A DNA stretch of 64,000 nucleotides from Polynucleobacter sp. MWH-P3-07-1 (GCF_018687555.1 NZ_CP061296.1:124001-188000); one strand, 5' to 3'. Positions 28,698 through 39,206 are shown, numbered from the stretch's first letter. Notes: a model not told the origin generated them from the sequence alone. A program made the numbers and translations.

Positions 28698-30320
28698 ATG
28701 TTGAATATTCAAAACCCTTTTGCCAACCCTAAAGCGACTGTAGATTCGGTCACAAAGACCCCAAGTCATTTTTTAATCTTAGGCTTAGGTGAGTCTGGCG
28801 TAGCAATGGCGAAATGGTGCTTGCGTAATGGTGCAAAGGTTTGTTTAGCAGACACACGTAATCCTGAGAAATTTTCAGAGCAGCAAAAAGCGTGGTTAGC
28901 CGAGCTTGAGCAGGCAGGTTTGCAGGATGTCCAATACGGTCCTTTGGCTAATGACTTGCTAAAAGAAGTTGATGTTATTGGCATCAGCCCTGGTTTATCA
29001 CCAATTCAAGAGCCCATTCAATCTTTCTTAGCAACAGCGCAGGAAAGTAATGTTGAAGTGTGGAGTGAGATTGAGTTTTTTGCCCGCGCGATTGCAGCAA
29101 TAGCCCTCATCCAAGCAGAAGGTCTGCCTGCCTATATTCCAAAGGTGCTAGCTATAACTGGGACGAATGGCAAAACGACGACTACCGCATTAACGGGTCA
29201 ACTCTGTGAGCGGGCTGGTAAGAAGGTGGCGGTGGCTGGCAACATCAGTCCTGCTGCGCTTGATAAGCTTCAACAGTGTTTAAACGAAGCAGATCAGTTC
29301 AGTGATATGCCAGACGTATGGGTGTTGGAATTGTCGAGCTTTCAGTTGCTATTTACATCTAGCTTAAATGCAACTGCAGCGACTGTTCTCAATATCACCC
29401 AGGATCATTTGGATTGGCATGGTGATATGCAGTCATATGCTAATGCAAAAGCACGAATTTTTGGCTCTGACTCTATTTGTATCTTGAATCGTGATGATTC
29501 TCTTGTGCTCGATTTGCTCTCTGAAGAAGAGAAGCTCAATAGATCGGTTGTGACCTTTGGTGCTGGACGTCCAGATGAGCAGGGTGCATTTGGTATTGAG
29601 CGAGATTTACGTGCAGGCGGAATTGATTGGTTAGTGTGGGCTGAGGTCGATGAGAATCAAGAGCCAAAACCCAAGCGCCGTCGTAAATCGGTCACTCCAG
29701 ACGATGAAGAAGAATTGCGACTCAAGCGTTTAATACCAGCCGATGCACTGAAAATTCGGGGACGTCATAATGCTCTTAATGCCTTAGCTGCACTGGCTCT
29801 AGCCCGTTCCGCAGGTTTACCAATGAGTCTGCTCTTGCATGGTTTACGGGATTACGAGGGCGAGCCTCATCGTGTACAAAGTATTGGCATTGTTGCTGAT
29901 GTTGAGTATGTTGATGACAGTAAAGGCACCAATGTTGGCGCCACAGTGGCAGCATTAAATGGCCTAGCGAATAACGAGTCTAGAAAAAGAATCTGGTTGA
30001 TCGCCGGTGGGGATGGTAAAGGCCAAGATTTTTCGCCACTTCGCGAACCTGCACTGCGTTTTATTAAAGGTGCCTTCTTGATTGGCAAAGATGCAAACCT
30101 CATTGCAGATGCGCTCGGTAATGAGGTTTCTTGCACTATCAGTGAGACTCTAGCTAATGCAGTTCATCAAGCGGCTCATCAAGCCCAATCTGGCGATATT
30201 GTTTTGTTATCTCCCGCCTGTGCCAGCTTTGATCAGTTCAAAGATTACATCGCGCGTGCAGATGCTTTTGTATCCGAAGTGGCTGAATTAGGTATGCAGA
30301 TCGATGGAGTTCATGTATGA
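28698..30320 (+). CDS. murD: UDP-MurNAc-L-alanine--D-glutamate ligase, enlarged
   Basis: Adds D-glutamate to UDP-MurNAc-L-Ala, 540 aa, about 100 more than E. coli MurD. The ATP motif TGTNGKTTT is at 154-162, NITQDHLDWHGD at 232-243, and VDDSKGTNVGAT in the C-terminal domain. The extra length lies mainly near 125-145, near 190-205, and at 314-347, where a basic run (KPKRRRK) meets an acidic one (DDEEE) just before the RGRHN motif. These look like surface insertions that leave the core intact. It follows mraY by 12 bp and overlaps ftsW by 4 bp. Confidence 0.96.
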   Translation: MLNIQNPFANPKATVDSVTKTPSHFLILGLGESGVAMAKWCLRNGAKVCLADTRNPEKFSEQQKAWLAELEQAGLQDVQYGPLANDLLKEVDVIGISPGLSPIQEPIQSFLATAQESNVEVWSEIEFFARAIAAIALIQAEGLPAYIPKVLAITGTNGKTTTTALTGQLCERAGKKVAVAGNISPAALDKLQQCLNEADQFSDMPDVWVLELSSFQLLFTSSLNATAATVLNITQDHLDWHGDMQSYANAKARIFGSDSICILNRDDSLVLDLLSEEEKLNRSVVTFGAGRPDEQGAFGIERDLRAGGIDWLVWAEVDENQEPKPKRRRKSVTPDDEEELRLKRLIPADALKIRGRHNALNALAALALARSAGLPMSLLLHGLRDYEGEPHRVQSIGIVADVEYVDDSKGTNVGATVAALNGLANNESRKRIWLIAGGDGKGQDFSPLREPALRFIKGAFLIGKDANLIADALGNEVSCTISETLANAVHQAAHQAQSGDIVLLSPACASFDQFKDYIARADAFVSEVAELGMQIDGVHV

Positions 30321-31588
30321 GCTTAAAAGATAAGTTATTTCCTGATAATCGTTTAGGGCTCGATCGCTTCTGGAGTTTTTCTCGCGGTGGAATCAATAAT
30401 TTCCGGAGCGGCTTAAGAGACGCTGTCTCGGGGGTTGAGCAGACCCGCTCTCGCATGATGGAGTATGACCAATTATTAGTTTGGGCAGTACTATCGCTCA
30501 CGCTGATTGGTTTGGTGATGGTTTACTCGGCATCGATCACTTTAGCTGATGGGCCAAAATACTCAAGCTATAGCAGTAATCACTTTTTGATTCGGCATTT
30601 AATTTCTTTGGCAATTGCTTTAGGCGTTGGTATCTGGGCATTTAAGATTCCAAGCAAGGTTTGGGATCGTTATTCGCCGATTATTTTTGGTGTAACGCTG
30701 CTGTTATTAATAGCAGTTCTGATTCCTGGACTTGGTAAGGGTGTGAATGGAGCAAAGCGCTGGATTCCACTGGGATTAATGAACTTCCAGCCGTCTGAAC
30801 TCATGAAGTTTGCTACGGTAATCTTTGCGGCAACCTATACCGTTCAACGCCAGGAGCATTTGCATACATTTATCAAGGGCATGTTACCGATGGGTATTGC
30901 AGTGGCTCTAGTTGGCGCACTGTTAATGCTTGAGCCCGATATGGGCGCGTTTATTGTGGTTGCCCTGATTGCTTTCGGCATTCTCTTCCTCGGTGGAATC
31001 AATGCCAAATTATTTGGAGGCTTGGTCTTAGTTGGGATTACGAGTGCCTCTACCATCATTGCACTATCTCCATTCCGACGTGGACGCATTCTGGCTTTTA
31101 TGGATCCATGGCAGGTGGATAACGCTGCTAATAAGGGCTACCAGCTCACTCATTCTTTGATGGCTTTCGGACGTGGCGAATGGTTTGGTACTGGTTTGGG
31201 TGGCAGCGTCGAAAAACTCCATTACCTTCCTGAAGCGCACACCGATTTTATTTTGGCAGTCATTGGTGAAGAGCTCGGGTTTGTTGGTGTACTCGTGATG
31301 ATCTTCTTGTTTTACTGGATAGTGCGCCGCTCGTTCATGATCGGCCGTACCGCACTGCAATTGGATCGCAGCTTTGCAGGTTTAGCTGCGAAGGGAGTAG
31401 GCATTTGGATTGGTTGGCAAGCCTTCATCAATATGGGCGTGAATTTAGGACTCCTGCCAACTAAAGGTTTGACTCTCCCTTTGGTGAGCTATGGTGGCTC
31501 AGGAATATTGATGAATGCCATTGCGATCGCTATGCTGTTACGCATCGATTATGAAAATCGAGTCCTGATGCGGGGAGGAAAGCTGTGA
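30317..31588 (+). CDS. ftsW: Septal peptidoglycan glycosyltransferase FtsW
   Basis: A SEDS-family polytopic membrane protein, 423 aa, polymerising lipid II at the septum with FtsI. An extended cytoplasmic N-terminus (about 50 residues) precedes ten predicted helices. Conserved parts include GVNGAKRWIPLG, LMLEPDMGAF with the catalytic-region Asp, GYQLTHSLMAFGRGEWFGTGLG, EAHTDFILAVIGEELGF and LPLVSYGGSG. It overlaps murD and murG by 4 bp each. Confidence 0.97.
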   Translation: MSLKDKLFPDNRLGLDRFWSFSRGGINNFRSGLRDAVSGVEQTRSRMMEYDQLLVWAVLSLTLIGLVMVYSASITLADGPKYSSYSSNHFLIRHLISLAIALGVGIWAFKIPSKVWDRYSPIIFGVTLLLLIAVLIPGLGKGVNGAKRWIPLGLMNFQPSELMKFATVIFAATYTVQRQEHLHTFIKGMLPMGIAVALVGALLMLEPDMGAFIVVALIAFGILFLGGINAKLFGGLVLVGITSASTIIALSPFRRGRILAFMDPWQVDNAANKGYQLTHSLMAFGRGEWFGTGLGGSVEKLHYLPEAHTDFILAVIGEELGFVGVLVMIFLFYWIVRRSFMIGRTALQLDRSFAGLAAKGVGIWIGWQAFINMGVNLGLLPTKGLTLPLVSYGGSGILMNAIAIAMLLRIDYENRVLMRGGKL

Positions 31589-32658
31589 CCCAACCCTCAA
31601 TCTTGGTGATGGCTGGTGGTACGGGAGGACATATCTTCCCTGGCCTAGCTGTTGCTCAATACCTGAGAGCCCATGGTTGGCAAGTTTCTTGGTTAGGTAA
31701 CCAAAACGGTATGGAATACCGCCTTGTGAATGCTGCAAAGATATCTTTCGAGTCAGTAGATTTTGGTGGCTTGCGCGGTAAGGGACTAAAAGCTAAATTG
31801 ATGTTGCCGATTAATTTGGTGCGAGCCAGTTTGCAGAGTTTCCAGATTATGCGTCGTCTCAAACCAAGCGTGGTCTTGGGTATGGGCGGCTATATTACTT
31901 TCCCAGGCGGTTTAGTTTCGGTACTCTTGAGACGACCATTAGTCTTGCATGAATCCAACTCCATCCCTGGCAGCGCTAATCATGCCCTCGCAAAGATCGC
32001 GAGAAAAACCTTGACCGGTTTTCCAAATACGATGTCAGATGCTGAGTGGGTGGGAAATCCCATACGTCAAGATTTTGATCAGCTAGCTTCTCCTGTAGAA
32101 CGCTACAGCGTACGGCAAGGCCCTTTATCTATCCTGGTAGTAGGCGGCAGCTTGGGTGCTGCAGCTCTAAATCAAGCAGTGCCAGCAGCCCTGGCTTTAA
32201 TACCCGCAAGCTCTCGACCAAAGGTAATTCATCAGGCGGGTGAGAAGCATCTTCAAGATCTTGAGCATTTATATTCAAGCCTGGGAGTGCAGGCAGATAT
32301 CCGCAGTTTTATTGACGACATGCCTACTGCTTATGCGAATGCAGATCTTGTGATCTGTCGCTCAGGTGCAATGACAATTTCAGAATTGGCAGCAGCAGGA
32401 GTAGCCTCTTGTTTGGTTCCGTTTCCATTTGCCATTGATGATCATCAAACTGCTAATGCCCGTTTCTTAGCAGATGCTCATGCAGCAATCTTGTTGCCAC
32501 AAACCCAACTGAATCCAGATGACTTGGCTCGAATGATTCAGGGAGTGAGTCGTGATGCTTTATTGAAGATGGCAGAGCACGCTCATGCCTTAGCTAAACC
32601 ACAAGCTACAGTTCGGGTTGCTCAAGTATGTGCAGAAGCTGCGGGGGTAGCGCTATGA
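31585..32658 (+). CDS. murG: UDP-GlcNAc--lipid I N-acetylglucosaminyltransferase
   Basis: A GT-B fold enzyme on the inner face of the membrane that converts lipid I to lipid II, 357 aa. The G-loops are [15 protein letters not shown] (10-24) and [11 protein letters not shown]; the C-domain shows [12 protein letters not shown] and the UDP-GlcNAc site [15 protein letters not shown] with [14 protein letters not shown]. The start overlaps ftsW by 4 bp; its stop overlaps the murC start by 4 bp. Confidence 0.97.
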   Translation: MTQPSILVMAGGTGGHIFPGLAVAQYLRAHGWQVSWLGNQNGMEYRLVNAAKISFESVDFGGLRGKGLKAKLMLPINLVRASLQSFQIMRRLKPSVVLGMGGYITFPGGLVSVLLRRPLVLHESNSIPGSANHALAKIARKTLTGFPNTMSDAEWVGNPIRQDFDQLASPVERYSVRQGPLSILVVGGSLGAAALNQAVPAALALIPASSRPKVIHQAGEKHLQDLEHLYSSLGVQADIRSFIDDMPTAYANADLVICRSGAMTISELAAAGVASCLVPFPFAIDDHQTANARFLADAHAAILLPQTQLNPDDLARMIQGVSRDALLKMAEHAHALAKPQATVRVAQVCAEAAGVAL

Positions 32659-34091
32659 AGCATATCGTTCAACAAATTCACTTTATTGGTATCGGCGGCG
32701 CTGGTATGAGCGGTATTGCTGAGGTACTTCTCAATTTAGGTTATCAAGTATCAGGTTCTGACTTAGCCGAGAGTGTATCTACTCAGCGCTTGAAGGCATT
32801 GGGCGCAGTCATTCACATTGGACATGATCCAAAAAATATTGGTACAGCAGAAGCAGTTGTTATTTCAACTGCAGTTGCTGGCAATAACCCCGAAGTGCTT
32901 GCAGCACGTGCAGCCAAAATTCCAGTGATTCAGCGCGCAGTGATGCTAGGTGAATTAATGCGTCTCAAGCAGGGTATTGCGATCGCTGGAACGCACGGTA
33001 AAACAACTACCACCAGCTTGGTGGCCTCCGTTCTAGCAGAGGGTGGCTTAGATCCGACTTTTGTGATTGGTGGGAAATTAAATTCTGCTGGTGCAAATGC
33101 GCGCTTAGGACAGGGTGACTTTATTGTGGTTGAAGCAGATGAGTCTGATGCTTCCTTTTTACAGCTTTTTCCTGCAATGGAAGTGGTCACCAATATTGAT
33201 GCTGACCACATGGATACTTATCAACATGATATGGCTCGCCTCAAACAGGCGTTTGTGCAATTTATTCAGCGCATGCCATTCTATGGAGTAGCAGTACTCT
33301 GTATTGATGATGTCAATGTTCGCGACATTATTCCATTTGTTTCCCAGCCTGTTTTACGCTACGGCTTATCAGATGATGCGGATATTCGTGCAACTGATGT
33401 GCGTGCAGAGGGAACATCAATGCGCTTTACAGTGGAGCGCCGGACAGTCAGAAGACACGGTAATAAGCCCGGCCCACTCCAGATTTCTTTAAATCTACCG
33501 GGTCTACACAATGTCAGAAATGCCTTGGCAGCGATTGGTATTGCAACTGAACTTGGCGTAAGTGACCAAGCCATTGTCAAAGCCCTATCCGAATTTAGTG
33601 GTGTAGGCCGTCGATTCCAACGCTATGGCGAAATCCCACTTGCCAGTGGCGGTAGCTTTACCTTGATTGATGACTATGGTCATCACCCCGTTGAAATGGC
33701 TGCGACTTTATCAGCAGCAAGAGGGGCTTATCCTGATCGTCGTTTAGTGTTGGCTTTCCAGCCACATCGATTTACTAGAACCCGTGATTGCTTCGGTGAG
33801 TTTGTCCAAGTCCTGAAAAATTTTGACGCACTCGTATTGACTGAAGTCTATCCAGCAGGAGAGGCTAAGATTCCTGGGGCAGATGGTAAGAGCCTATTAA
33901 AGGCAGTAGTAGCTGAAGCGGGCACTCAAACTGCTGATCTAGATCCTAAACAGACGGCTTTTGCGAGCACCATTCTTGAGATGCCAGAAAAAATTACTGG
34001 TCTTCTGCGTGATGGTGATGTCTTAATTACGATGGGGGCAGGCTCCATTTCCAATCTGTCGCATGTCTTAGCGGAGGCTAAGCATGCATAG
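32655..34091 (+). CDS. murC: UDP-N-acetylmuramate--L-alanine ligase
   Basis: Attaches L-alanine to UDP-MurNAc, the first peptide addition, 478 aa from the ATG at 32655. [10 protein letters not shown] (11-20) binds UDP, and [10 protein letters not shown] (111-120) is the ATP site. [13 protein letters not shown] and FQPHRFTRT mark the C-terminal domain. The frame is open 27 bp further upstream, but [15 protein letters not shown] is the family N-terminus and the ATG overlaps the murG stop. Confidence 0.97.
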   Translation: MKHIVQQIHFIGIGGAGMSGIAEVLLNLGYQVSGSDLAESVSTQRLKALGAVIHIGHDPKNIGTAEAVVISTAVAGNNPEVLAARAAKIPVIQRAVMLGELMRLKQGIAIAGTHGKTTTTSLVASVLAEGGLDPTFVIGGKLNSAGANARLGQGDFIVVEADESDASFLQLFPAMEVVTNIDADHMDTYQHDMARLKQAFVQFIQRMPFYGVAVLCIDDVNVRDIIPFVSQPVLRYGLSDDADIRATDVRAEGTSMRFTVERRTVRRHGNKPGPLQISLNLPGLHNVRNALAAIGIATELGVSDQAIVKALSEFSGVGRRFQRYGEIPLASGGSFTLIDDYGHHPVEMAATLSAARGAYPDRRLVLAFQPHRFTRTRDCFGEFVQVLKNFDALVLTEVYPAGEAKIPGADGKSLLKAVVAEAGTQTADLDPKQTAFASTILEMPEKITGLLRDGDVLITMGAGSISNLSHVLAEAKHA

Positions 34092-35073
34092 TCAATGGGG
34101 TCAACGCGTTCATCGTGAGCTAGCCAAGCTCGATATCCAATCTTTAGGTCGAGTTGGCGTATTGCTTGGTGGGCGTTCTGGTGAGCGAGAAATTTCATTG
34201 ATGTCAGGCAATGGTGTTTTAGAAGCCCTGCATCTAAAAGGTGTGGATGCACATCCTTTTGATCCGGGACTTCGATCTCCTGCTGAACTGGCGCAAGAAA
34301 AATTTGATCGAATCTTTATCTCATTACATGGACGATATGGCGAAGATGGAACTATTCAAGGTTTACTTGAGCTCTTAAATATCCCATATACGGGAAGCGG
34401 CGTCCTTGCCTCTGCATTATCGATCGACAAAATTGTCACCAAACAAGTGTGGCTCAGTAATGGCCTATCGACACCAGTGTTTGTTGAGTTGACTGCCAAT
34501 AGCGACTGGGATGCGGTAGCAGAAAAATTAGGCTTACCTCTGATTGTGAAGCCTGCACATGAGGGCTCATCTTTAGGGTTAACGAAGGTGAAGAGTGTCA
34601 GCGATTTACCGGCAGCTTACGAGTTAGCAGCAAAGATTGATACGAAGATCATTGCCGAAACTTGCATCATCGGAGATGAGCTAACCTGTCCATTAGTGGG
34701 AGAGGGCGCTAGTGCTGAAGCTCTACCAGTAATCAAAATTGTTCCGCCGGATGCTAACTATGATTTTCATCATAAGTACTTTTCGGACGAAACAAAATAT
34801 TTATGCCCAACAGGCCTGCCCGAAGAGATCAATCTTGCTGTTCAGAATTTGGCTCTTGCTGCTTATAAAGCCCTCGGTTGCCGGACTTGGGGTCGGGCAG
34901 ATGTGATGATCGATCAGAAGACTGACAAGCCCTACTTGCTGGAAATGAATACTTCCCCTGGGATGACTTCCCATTCATTGGTCCCGATGGCTGCCAAAGC
35001 TGCTGGTATCGAGTATGCAGATTTAGTGCTTTGGATATTGAGCCAGACTCTAAAACAAGAGGGGGTTGCATAA
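34084..35073 (+). CDS. ddlB: D-alanine--D-alanine ligase
   Basis: An ATP-grasp enzyme of 329 aa making the D-Ala-D-Ala used by MurF. N-terminal [18 protein letters not shown] and the catalytic [12 protein letters not shown] are followed by the ATP-grasp core ([18 protein letters not shown]) and the metal-binding end [14 protein letters not shown]. It overlaps murC by 8 bp. The dcw position makes this the DdlB type. Confidence 0.97.
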   Translation: MHSQWGQRVHRELAKLDIQSLGRVGVLLGGRSGEREISLMSGNGVLEALHLKGVDAHPFDPGLRSPAELAQEKFDRIFISLHGRYGEDGTIQGLLELLNIPYTGSGVLASALSIDKIVTKQVWLSNGLSTPVFVELTANSDWDAVAEKLGLPLIVKPAHEGSSLGLTKVKSVSDLPAAYELAAKIDTKIIAETCIIGDELTCPLVGEGASAEALPVIKIVPPDANYDFHHKYFSDETKYLCPTGLPEEINLAVQNLALAAYKALGCRTWGRADVMIDQKTDKPYLLEMNTSPGMTSHSLVPMAAKAAGIEYADLVLWILSQTLKQEGVA

Positions 35074-35075
35074 GC

Positions 35076-35933
35076 ATGAGTCACTTCCTACAACAGTTTG
35101 GCAATTTCTTTGCTTTTGTAATGTCTCCGATCTGGAATCACCCAGAGAGAATGCAAAAGTTAAGCCGTCTCTTGACTCGTTGTTTTGTAGTGATGCTAGT
35201 GATTGGTATTTTGGTTTGGCTAAGTCAGCGTCCAGTTTTTGTGCTTAAACAAGTTCAAATTGAGCCTGTGACAGGTCAAACCTTGCAACACATTAATAAA
35301 GCGACTGTGAAGCAAGAAGTGCTAGAGACCGTTCAAGGAAATTTCTTCAGCGTCAAACTGGAAGATGTGAAGAAGGGCTTTGAGTCTATGCCATGGGTTC
35401 GCCACGCCAATGTACGTCGTATTTGGCCTAATGGCCTAGTTGTCAGTATTGAAGAACAGAAAGCCTTTGGTACATGGGGTGGAGCCGATAGCCATCAGCT
35501 GATCAATACTCATGGAGAAATATTTAGCGGACGTACTTCAGAGCTTCCAGAAGATACCCAGTTGATTGATTTCCGTGGGCCGAGCGATGCTGGCCAAGAG
35601 GTGATGCGTTTATATGAGAAAGCCAATGCCTGGTTTAAGCCATGGAATACAGAAATTAGCTCGCTAACCTTATCGGATCGATATGCATGGCATGTCAAGC
35701 TATCCAACGGGATGAAAGTGGAATTTGGACGCGATGAAGAAAGTTCAGACAAAAACTTAACGGAGGAACGAGTTGCGCGACTCTTTAAATATTGGCCTCA
35801 GGTCCAAGATAAGTGGGCTAATCGAGTAGATGCAATCGACCTACGCTACGCCAATGGTTTTGCAGTTCACTTAGCTTCTGTCAATATCAAAACGAATGAC
35901 CCAAATGGAAAAAAAAGTGAGCTTAAGCAATGA
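35076..35933 (+). CDS. ftsQ: Cell division protein FtsQ
   Basis: A bitopic inner-membrane protein linking early and late divisome parts, 285 aa from the ATG at 35076. A cytoplasmic tail of about 30 residues, a membrane helix (about 33-50) and a POTRA domain (FVLKQVQIEPVTGQTL through NGLVVSIEEQKAFGTWG) are followed by the beta domain. The frame is open upstream to 35031 inside ddlB, but the start MSHFLQQFGN just after the ddlB stop is more likely. Confidence 0.95.
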   Translation: MSHFLQQFGNFFAFVMSPIWNHPERMQKLSRLLTRCFVVMLVIGILVWLSQRPVFVLKQVQIEPVTGQTLQHINKATVKQEVLETVQGNFFSVKLEDVKKGFESMPWVRHANVRRIWPNGLVVSIEEQKAFGTWGGADSHQLINTHGEIFSGRTSELPEDTQLIDFRGPSDAGQEVMRLYEKANAWFKPWNTEISSLTLSDRYAWHVKLSNGMKVEFGRDEESSDKNLTEERVARLFKYWPQVQDKWANRVDAIDLRYANGFAVHLASVNIKTNDPNGKKSELKQ

Positions 35934-35954
35934 ATATATTCATGAGGAATTGGA

Positions 35955-37184
35955 ATGAGTAAGGACAATCGCGATTTATTGGTCGGGTTAGATATTGGCA
36001 CCTCCAAGGTAGTTGCCTTGGTTGCTGAGTTAGCGCCTGATGGACAGTTCAATGTAGTCGGAGTTGGTCAAACCGTTTCAAAAGGGTTGAAAAAAGGCGT
36101 TGTGGTGAACATTGAGGCAACCGTGCAGTCGATTCAGAAGGCACTGGAAGAAGCCGAGGTCATGGCTGATCGTCAAATTGCACAAGTCTTCACTGGCATC
36201 GCTGGAAATCACATCATTAGCTTTAATTCGAGTGGCATGGTGGCTATTCGTGATAAAGAGGTGAGCGAAGGTGATGTAGAGCGGGTTCTCGAAACTGCTA
36301 AGGCGATCAATATTCCGACAGATCAACAAATTCTGCACATCCTAGTTCAGGAATTCATCATCGATGGTCAAGAGGATGTGCGTGAGCCAATCGGAATGAG
36401 CGGTCTACGTCTCGAGGTCAAGGTACATATCGTGACAGGCGCCGTTAGTGCTGCCCAAAACATTGTGAAGTGTGTACGTCGCTGTGGTTTAGAAGTGAAT
36501 GATTTAATTTTGCAACCCTTGGCTTCTAGTTTGGCGGTGCTCACTGAAGACGAAAAAGAGTTAGGCGTTGTTTTGGTAGATATTGGCGGCGGCACTACGG
36601 ATATCGCTATTTATTGCCAAGGATCCATTCGCCATACTGCAGTGATTCCAATTGCTGGCGACCAAATTACCAACGACATTGCGATGGCTCTGCGCACGCC
36701 AACGATCGATGCGGAAGACTTGAAGATTCAATATGGTATTGCTCGTCAAGATATGGCAGATCCAGCGGCAATGATTGATGTGCCAGGTGTTGGTGATAGA
36801 GATCCACGTCCCATGTCTAAGCAGGCATTAGCAGCGGTTATTGAGCCTCGAGTTGAGGAGTTGTTCACATTAGTCCGTGGTGTCGTTCGCGAATCTGGCT
36901 ATGAGGATATGGTTTCTTCTGGAATTGTTTTGACTGGTGGCACAGCTTTGATGCCAGGCATGGTTGAGCTTGCAGAGCAAGTATTTTTACGCCCCGCTCG
37001 AGTAGGGACTCCTGAATATCGCGGCCATCTTCATGAAGTTCTAAGAAGCCCTCGTTTTGCTACCAGCATTGGTTTGCTGATGGAAGGCCAGGCTCAGTTA
37101 TTACGCGGTCGTCGCGTCTCTCAATCTGGCGCATTACAGAGTGTGGTGTCGCGGATGAAGGAATGGTTTGCAGGAAATTTTTAA
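35955..37184 (+). CDS. ftsA: Cell division protein FtsA
   Basis: An actin-fold ATPase that tethers FtsZ to the membrane, 409 aa. Actin signatures are LDIGTSKVVALVAEL (about 11-25), DIGGGTTDIAIY near 210, and SGIVLTGGTALMPGM near 320. The C-terminal membrane-binding amphipathic helix is visible as VVSRMKEWFAGNF. It follows ftsQ by 21 bp with a GAGGAATTG stretch giving an SD. Confidence 0.97.
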   Translation: MSKDNRDLLVGLDIGTSKVVALVAELAPDGQFNVVGVGQTVSKGLKKGVVVNIEATVQSIQKALEEAEVMADRQIAQVFTGIAGNHIISFNSSGMVAIRDKEVSEGDVERVLETAKAINIPTDQQILHILVQEFIIDGQEDVREPIGMSGLRLEVKVHIVTGAVSAAQNIVKCVRRCGLEVNDLILQPLASSLAVLTEDEKELGVVLVDIGGGTTDIAIYCQGSIRHTAVIPIAGDQITNDIAMALRTPTIDAEDLKIQYGIARQDMADPAAMIDVPGVGDRDPRPMSKQALAAVIEPRVEELFTLVRGVVRESGYEDMVSSGIVLTGGTALMPGMVELAEQVFLRPARVGTPEYRGHLHEVLRSPRFATSIGLLMEGQAQLLRGRRVSQSGALQSVVSRMKEWFAGNF

Positions 37185-37234
37185 GTTGTTTTTCGTCGTC
37201 GTCAATGTAGTACGTTTTTTACCTAGGAGGGTAT

Positions 37235-38563
37235 ATGGAATTTGAAATGTTAGATCAAGAAACAGCCGGGAAAACTATCATTAAGGTAGTTGGAGTCGGT
37301 GGGGCTGGTGGCAATGCTGTCCAGCATATGATTCGTCGCGGTGTAGACGGCGTAGAGTTTATTTGCATGAACACCGATGCTGGCGCGTTACAGCGTTCTG
37401 AGGCATCTGTGAATTTGCAACTAGGCTCTAGCGGTCTGGGAGCTGGGGCTAAACCAGAAATTGGTGCAGCCTCTGCTGAAGAAGCCCGTGCTCGCATTGC
37501 TGATGTATTGCAAGGCGCCCACATGGTATTCATCACCGCGGGTATGGGTGGTGGTACCGGGACTGGCGCTGCTCCGGTGGTTGCCCAAGTTGCAAAAGAG
37601 ATGGGTATTTTGACAGTTGGTGTCATTAGTAAGCCATTCGATTTTGAGGGTGTTAAGCGTTTGAAGGTTGCTGAGAATGGTGCAAGCGAACTAGAGAATC
37701 ATGTGGACTCACTCATTGTGGTTCTGAATGAAAAGCTATTTGAAGTGATGGGTGAAGATGCAGAGTTTGATAAAGCTTTTGCTTGTGCGGACGATGTATT
37801 GCATAACGCGGTGTCTGGTATTGCCGAGATCATCAATGTTCAAGGCTTAATTAACGTTGACTTTGAGGACGTCAAGACCGTGATGGGTGAGCAAGGCAAA
37901 GCCATGATGGGAACTGCAACTGTTTCTGGTATGGATCGTGCACGTTTGGCTGCTGAAGCGGCAGTTGCTTCACCATTACTTGAGGGTGTTGATTTATCCG
38001 GTGCCCGCGGCGTCCTAGTCAATATTACTGCTAGCCGTTCATTGAAGTTGTCAGAGACACGCGAAGTGATGGCTGCGATTCGTGGCTATGCTGCAGATGA
38101 CGCTACTGTGATTTTTGGTACGGTATACGACGATAGCTTAGGTGATGCACTGCGTGTAACGGTCGTTGCGACTGGTTTGAATAATCCCCTAGCACGTCAA
38201 AATAGCCAGCCTGAAGTAGTTTGGAGACAAGCTACGGGTACGCATGATGCTATGCCAACTATGGCCGATTTAAATAGTTTTGCTCCTGCCAGTCCTTCTG
38301 CGGCAATGAGTAAGGTAGGTTTAGATTCCGCTATGAATGTCTCAGCTTCGATGCCAATGACCGGGTCTGCGCCTGCAATTCAGCCTGCTTCTGCAGGGGT
38401 TGATTACAGTCAATATGATCTGCCACGGGTTTTCAGAAACTCGCGTGAGACTGCTCCAGCACCGACTTTGGGTGCTGATAGCTCACCTCAAGCAAAAACC
38501 ATGTTGGATAAAGGCACGGATTACTATGAGATTCCAGCCTTTTTACGTAAACAAGCAGACTAA
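37235..38563 (+). CDS. ftsZ: Cell division protein FtsZ
   Basis: The tubulin-like GTPase forming the Z ring, 442 aa. The tubulin signature GGGTGTG is at 105-111, the T7 loop reads NVDFEDVKTVM, and a variable linker rich in Ala, Ser and Pro (about 330-425) leads to the conserved C-terminal peptide YYEIPAFLRKQAD that binds FtsA and ZapD. An unusually strong SD AGGAGG (37225-37230) lies 4 nt before the ATG, fitting the high level of FtsZ needed. zapD is in this window at 48.8 kb. Confidence 0.98.
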   Translation: MEFEMLDQETAGKTIIKVVGVGGAGGNAVQHMIRRGVDGVEFICMNTDAGALQRSEASVNLQLGSSGLGAGAKPEIGAASAEEARARIADVLQGAHMVFITAGMGGGTGTGAAPVVAQVAKEMGILTVGVISKPFDFEGVKRLKVAENGASELENHVDSLIVVLNEKLFEVMGEDAEFDKAFACADDVLHNAVSGIAEIINVQGLINVDFEDVKTVMGEQGKAMMGTATVSGMDRARLAAEAAVASPLLEGVDLSGARGVLVNITASRSLKLSETREVMAAIRGYAADDATVIFGTVYDDSLGDALRVTVVATGLNNPLARQNSQPEVVWRQATGTHDAMPTMADLNSFAPASPSAAMSKVGLDSAMNVSASMPMTGSAPAIQPASAGVDYSQYDLPRVFRNSRETAPAPTLGADSSPQAKTMLDKGTDYYEIPAFLRKQAD

Positions 38564-38593
38564 TTAACTGCTCAATACAATAGATAGTGCGCA

Positions 38594-38644
38594 ATGCCAG
38601 CGCGGCGCCCCTCCGGACGACGAATCCCGCGCTAGCGCTGGCAT
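38594..38644. repeat. GC-rich inverted repeat between ftsZ and the peroxiredoxin gene
   Basis: Perfect 10-bp arms ATGCCAGCGC (38594-38603) and GCGCTGGCAT (38635-38644) enclose 31 nt that can pair further (GCGCGG with CCGCGC, an alternative register). It is much more GC-rich than its surroundings. No T-run follows, so it is not a classical intrinsic terminator. It could be a 3'-end stabiliser for the ftsZ mRNA, an element in the peroxiredoxin leader, or a dispersed repeat. Confidence 0.65.
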
Positions 38645-38681
38645 ACTCATTTACCACTACTTCTATTGATTTGGAGATCTC

Positions 38682-39182
38682 ATGATTGCAGTCGGACAAA
38701 AATTACCAAACGCCACTCTCTATGAGTTCATTGAAGAGGCTACCGAAGGTTGTGCTTTGGGTCCAAATGCTTTCGAAGTTGAAAAGCTTACCGCTGGCAA
38801 GAAGATTGTGATCTTTGCCTTACCAGGCGCATTTACTCCCACCTGTTCTGCTCAACATGTACCAGGATATTTGGAGTACTACGATGCTCTCAAGGCCAAG
38901 GGCGTTGATGAAATTTGGTGTGTTTCGGTCAATGATCCATTTGTGATGGGTGCTTGGGGCCGCGATCTAAAAGTAGGTAAAAAAATTCGTATGTTTGGTG
39001 ATGGTAGTGCTGAGTTCACCAAAAAGTTAGGTATGGAATTTGATTTAATCTCACGTGGTTTGGGAGTGCGTTCTCAACGTTATGCCATGATTGTGGACAA
39101 TGGCGTAGTCAAAACATTAGACCTAGAGGCTCCAGGTAAGTTTGTAGTGAGTGATGCTGCCTCTGTCTTGAAACAGCTGTAA
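38682..39182 (+). CDS. Peroxiredoxin (Prx5-like, AhpC/TSA family)
   Basis: A thiol peroxidase of 166 aa. The peroxidatic Cys55 lies in PGAFTPTCSAQHVPGY, the PxxxTxxC motif of Prx5 enzymes, with the conserved VNDPFVMGAWG stretch. A second cysteine (Cys24) lies before it and Cys86 (WCVSV) after it; which one resolves is unclear. It sits between ftsZ and lpxC on the same strand, a placement common in Burkholderiales. It removes peroxides, probably with a glutathione or glutaredoxin partner. Confidence 0.92.
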   Translation: MIAVGQKLPNATLYEFIEEATEGCALGPNAFEVEKLTAGKKIVIFALPGAFTPTCSAQHVPGYLEYYDALKAKGVDEIWCVSVNDPFVMGAWGRDLKVGKKIRMFGDGSAEFTKKLGMEFDLISRGLGVRSQRYAMIVDNGVVKTLDLEAPGKFVVSDAASVLKQL

Positions 39183-39206
39183 TTCAAATCTAATCTCAAT
39201 CAAATA

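Noticed and set aside
28698..30320. Frameshift or fusion in murD
   Set aside because: The frame is continuous, all Mur ligase motifs are in order, and the extra segments are in-frame loops.
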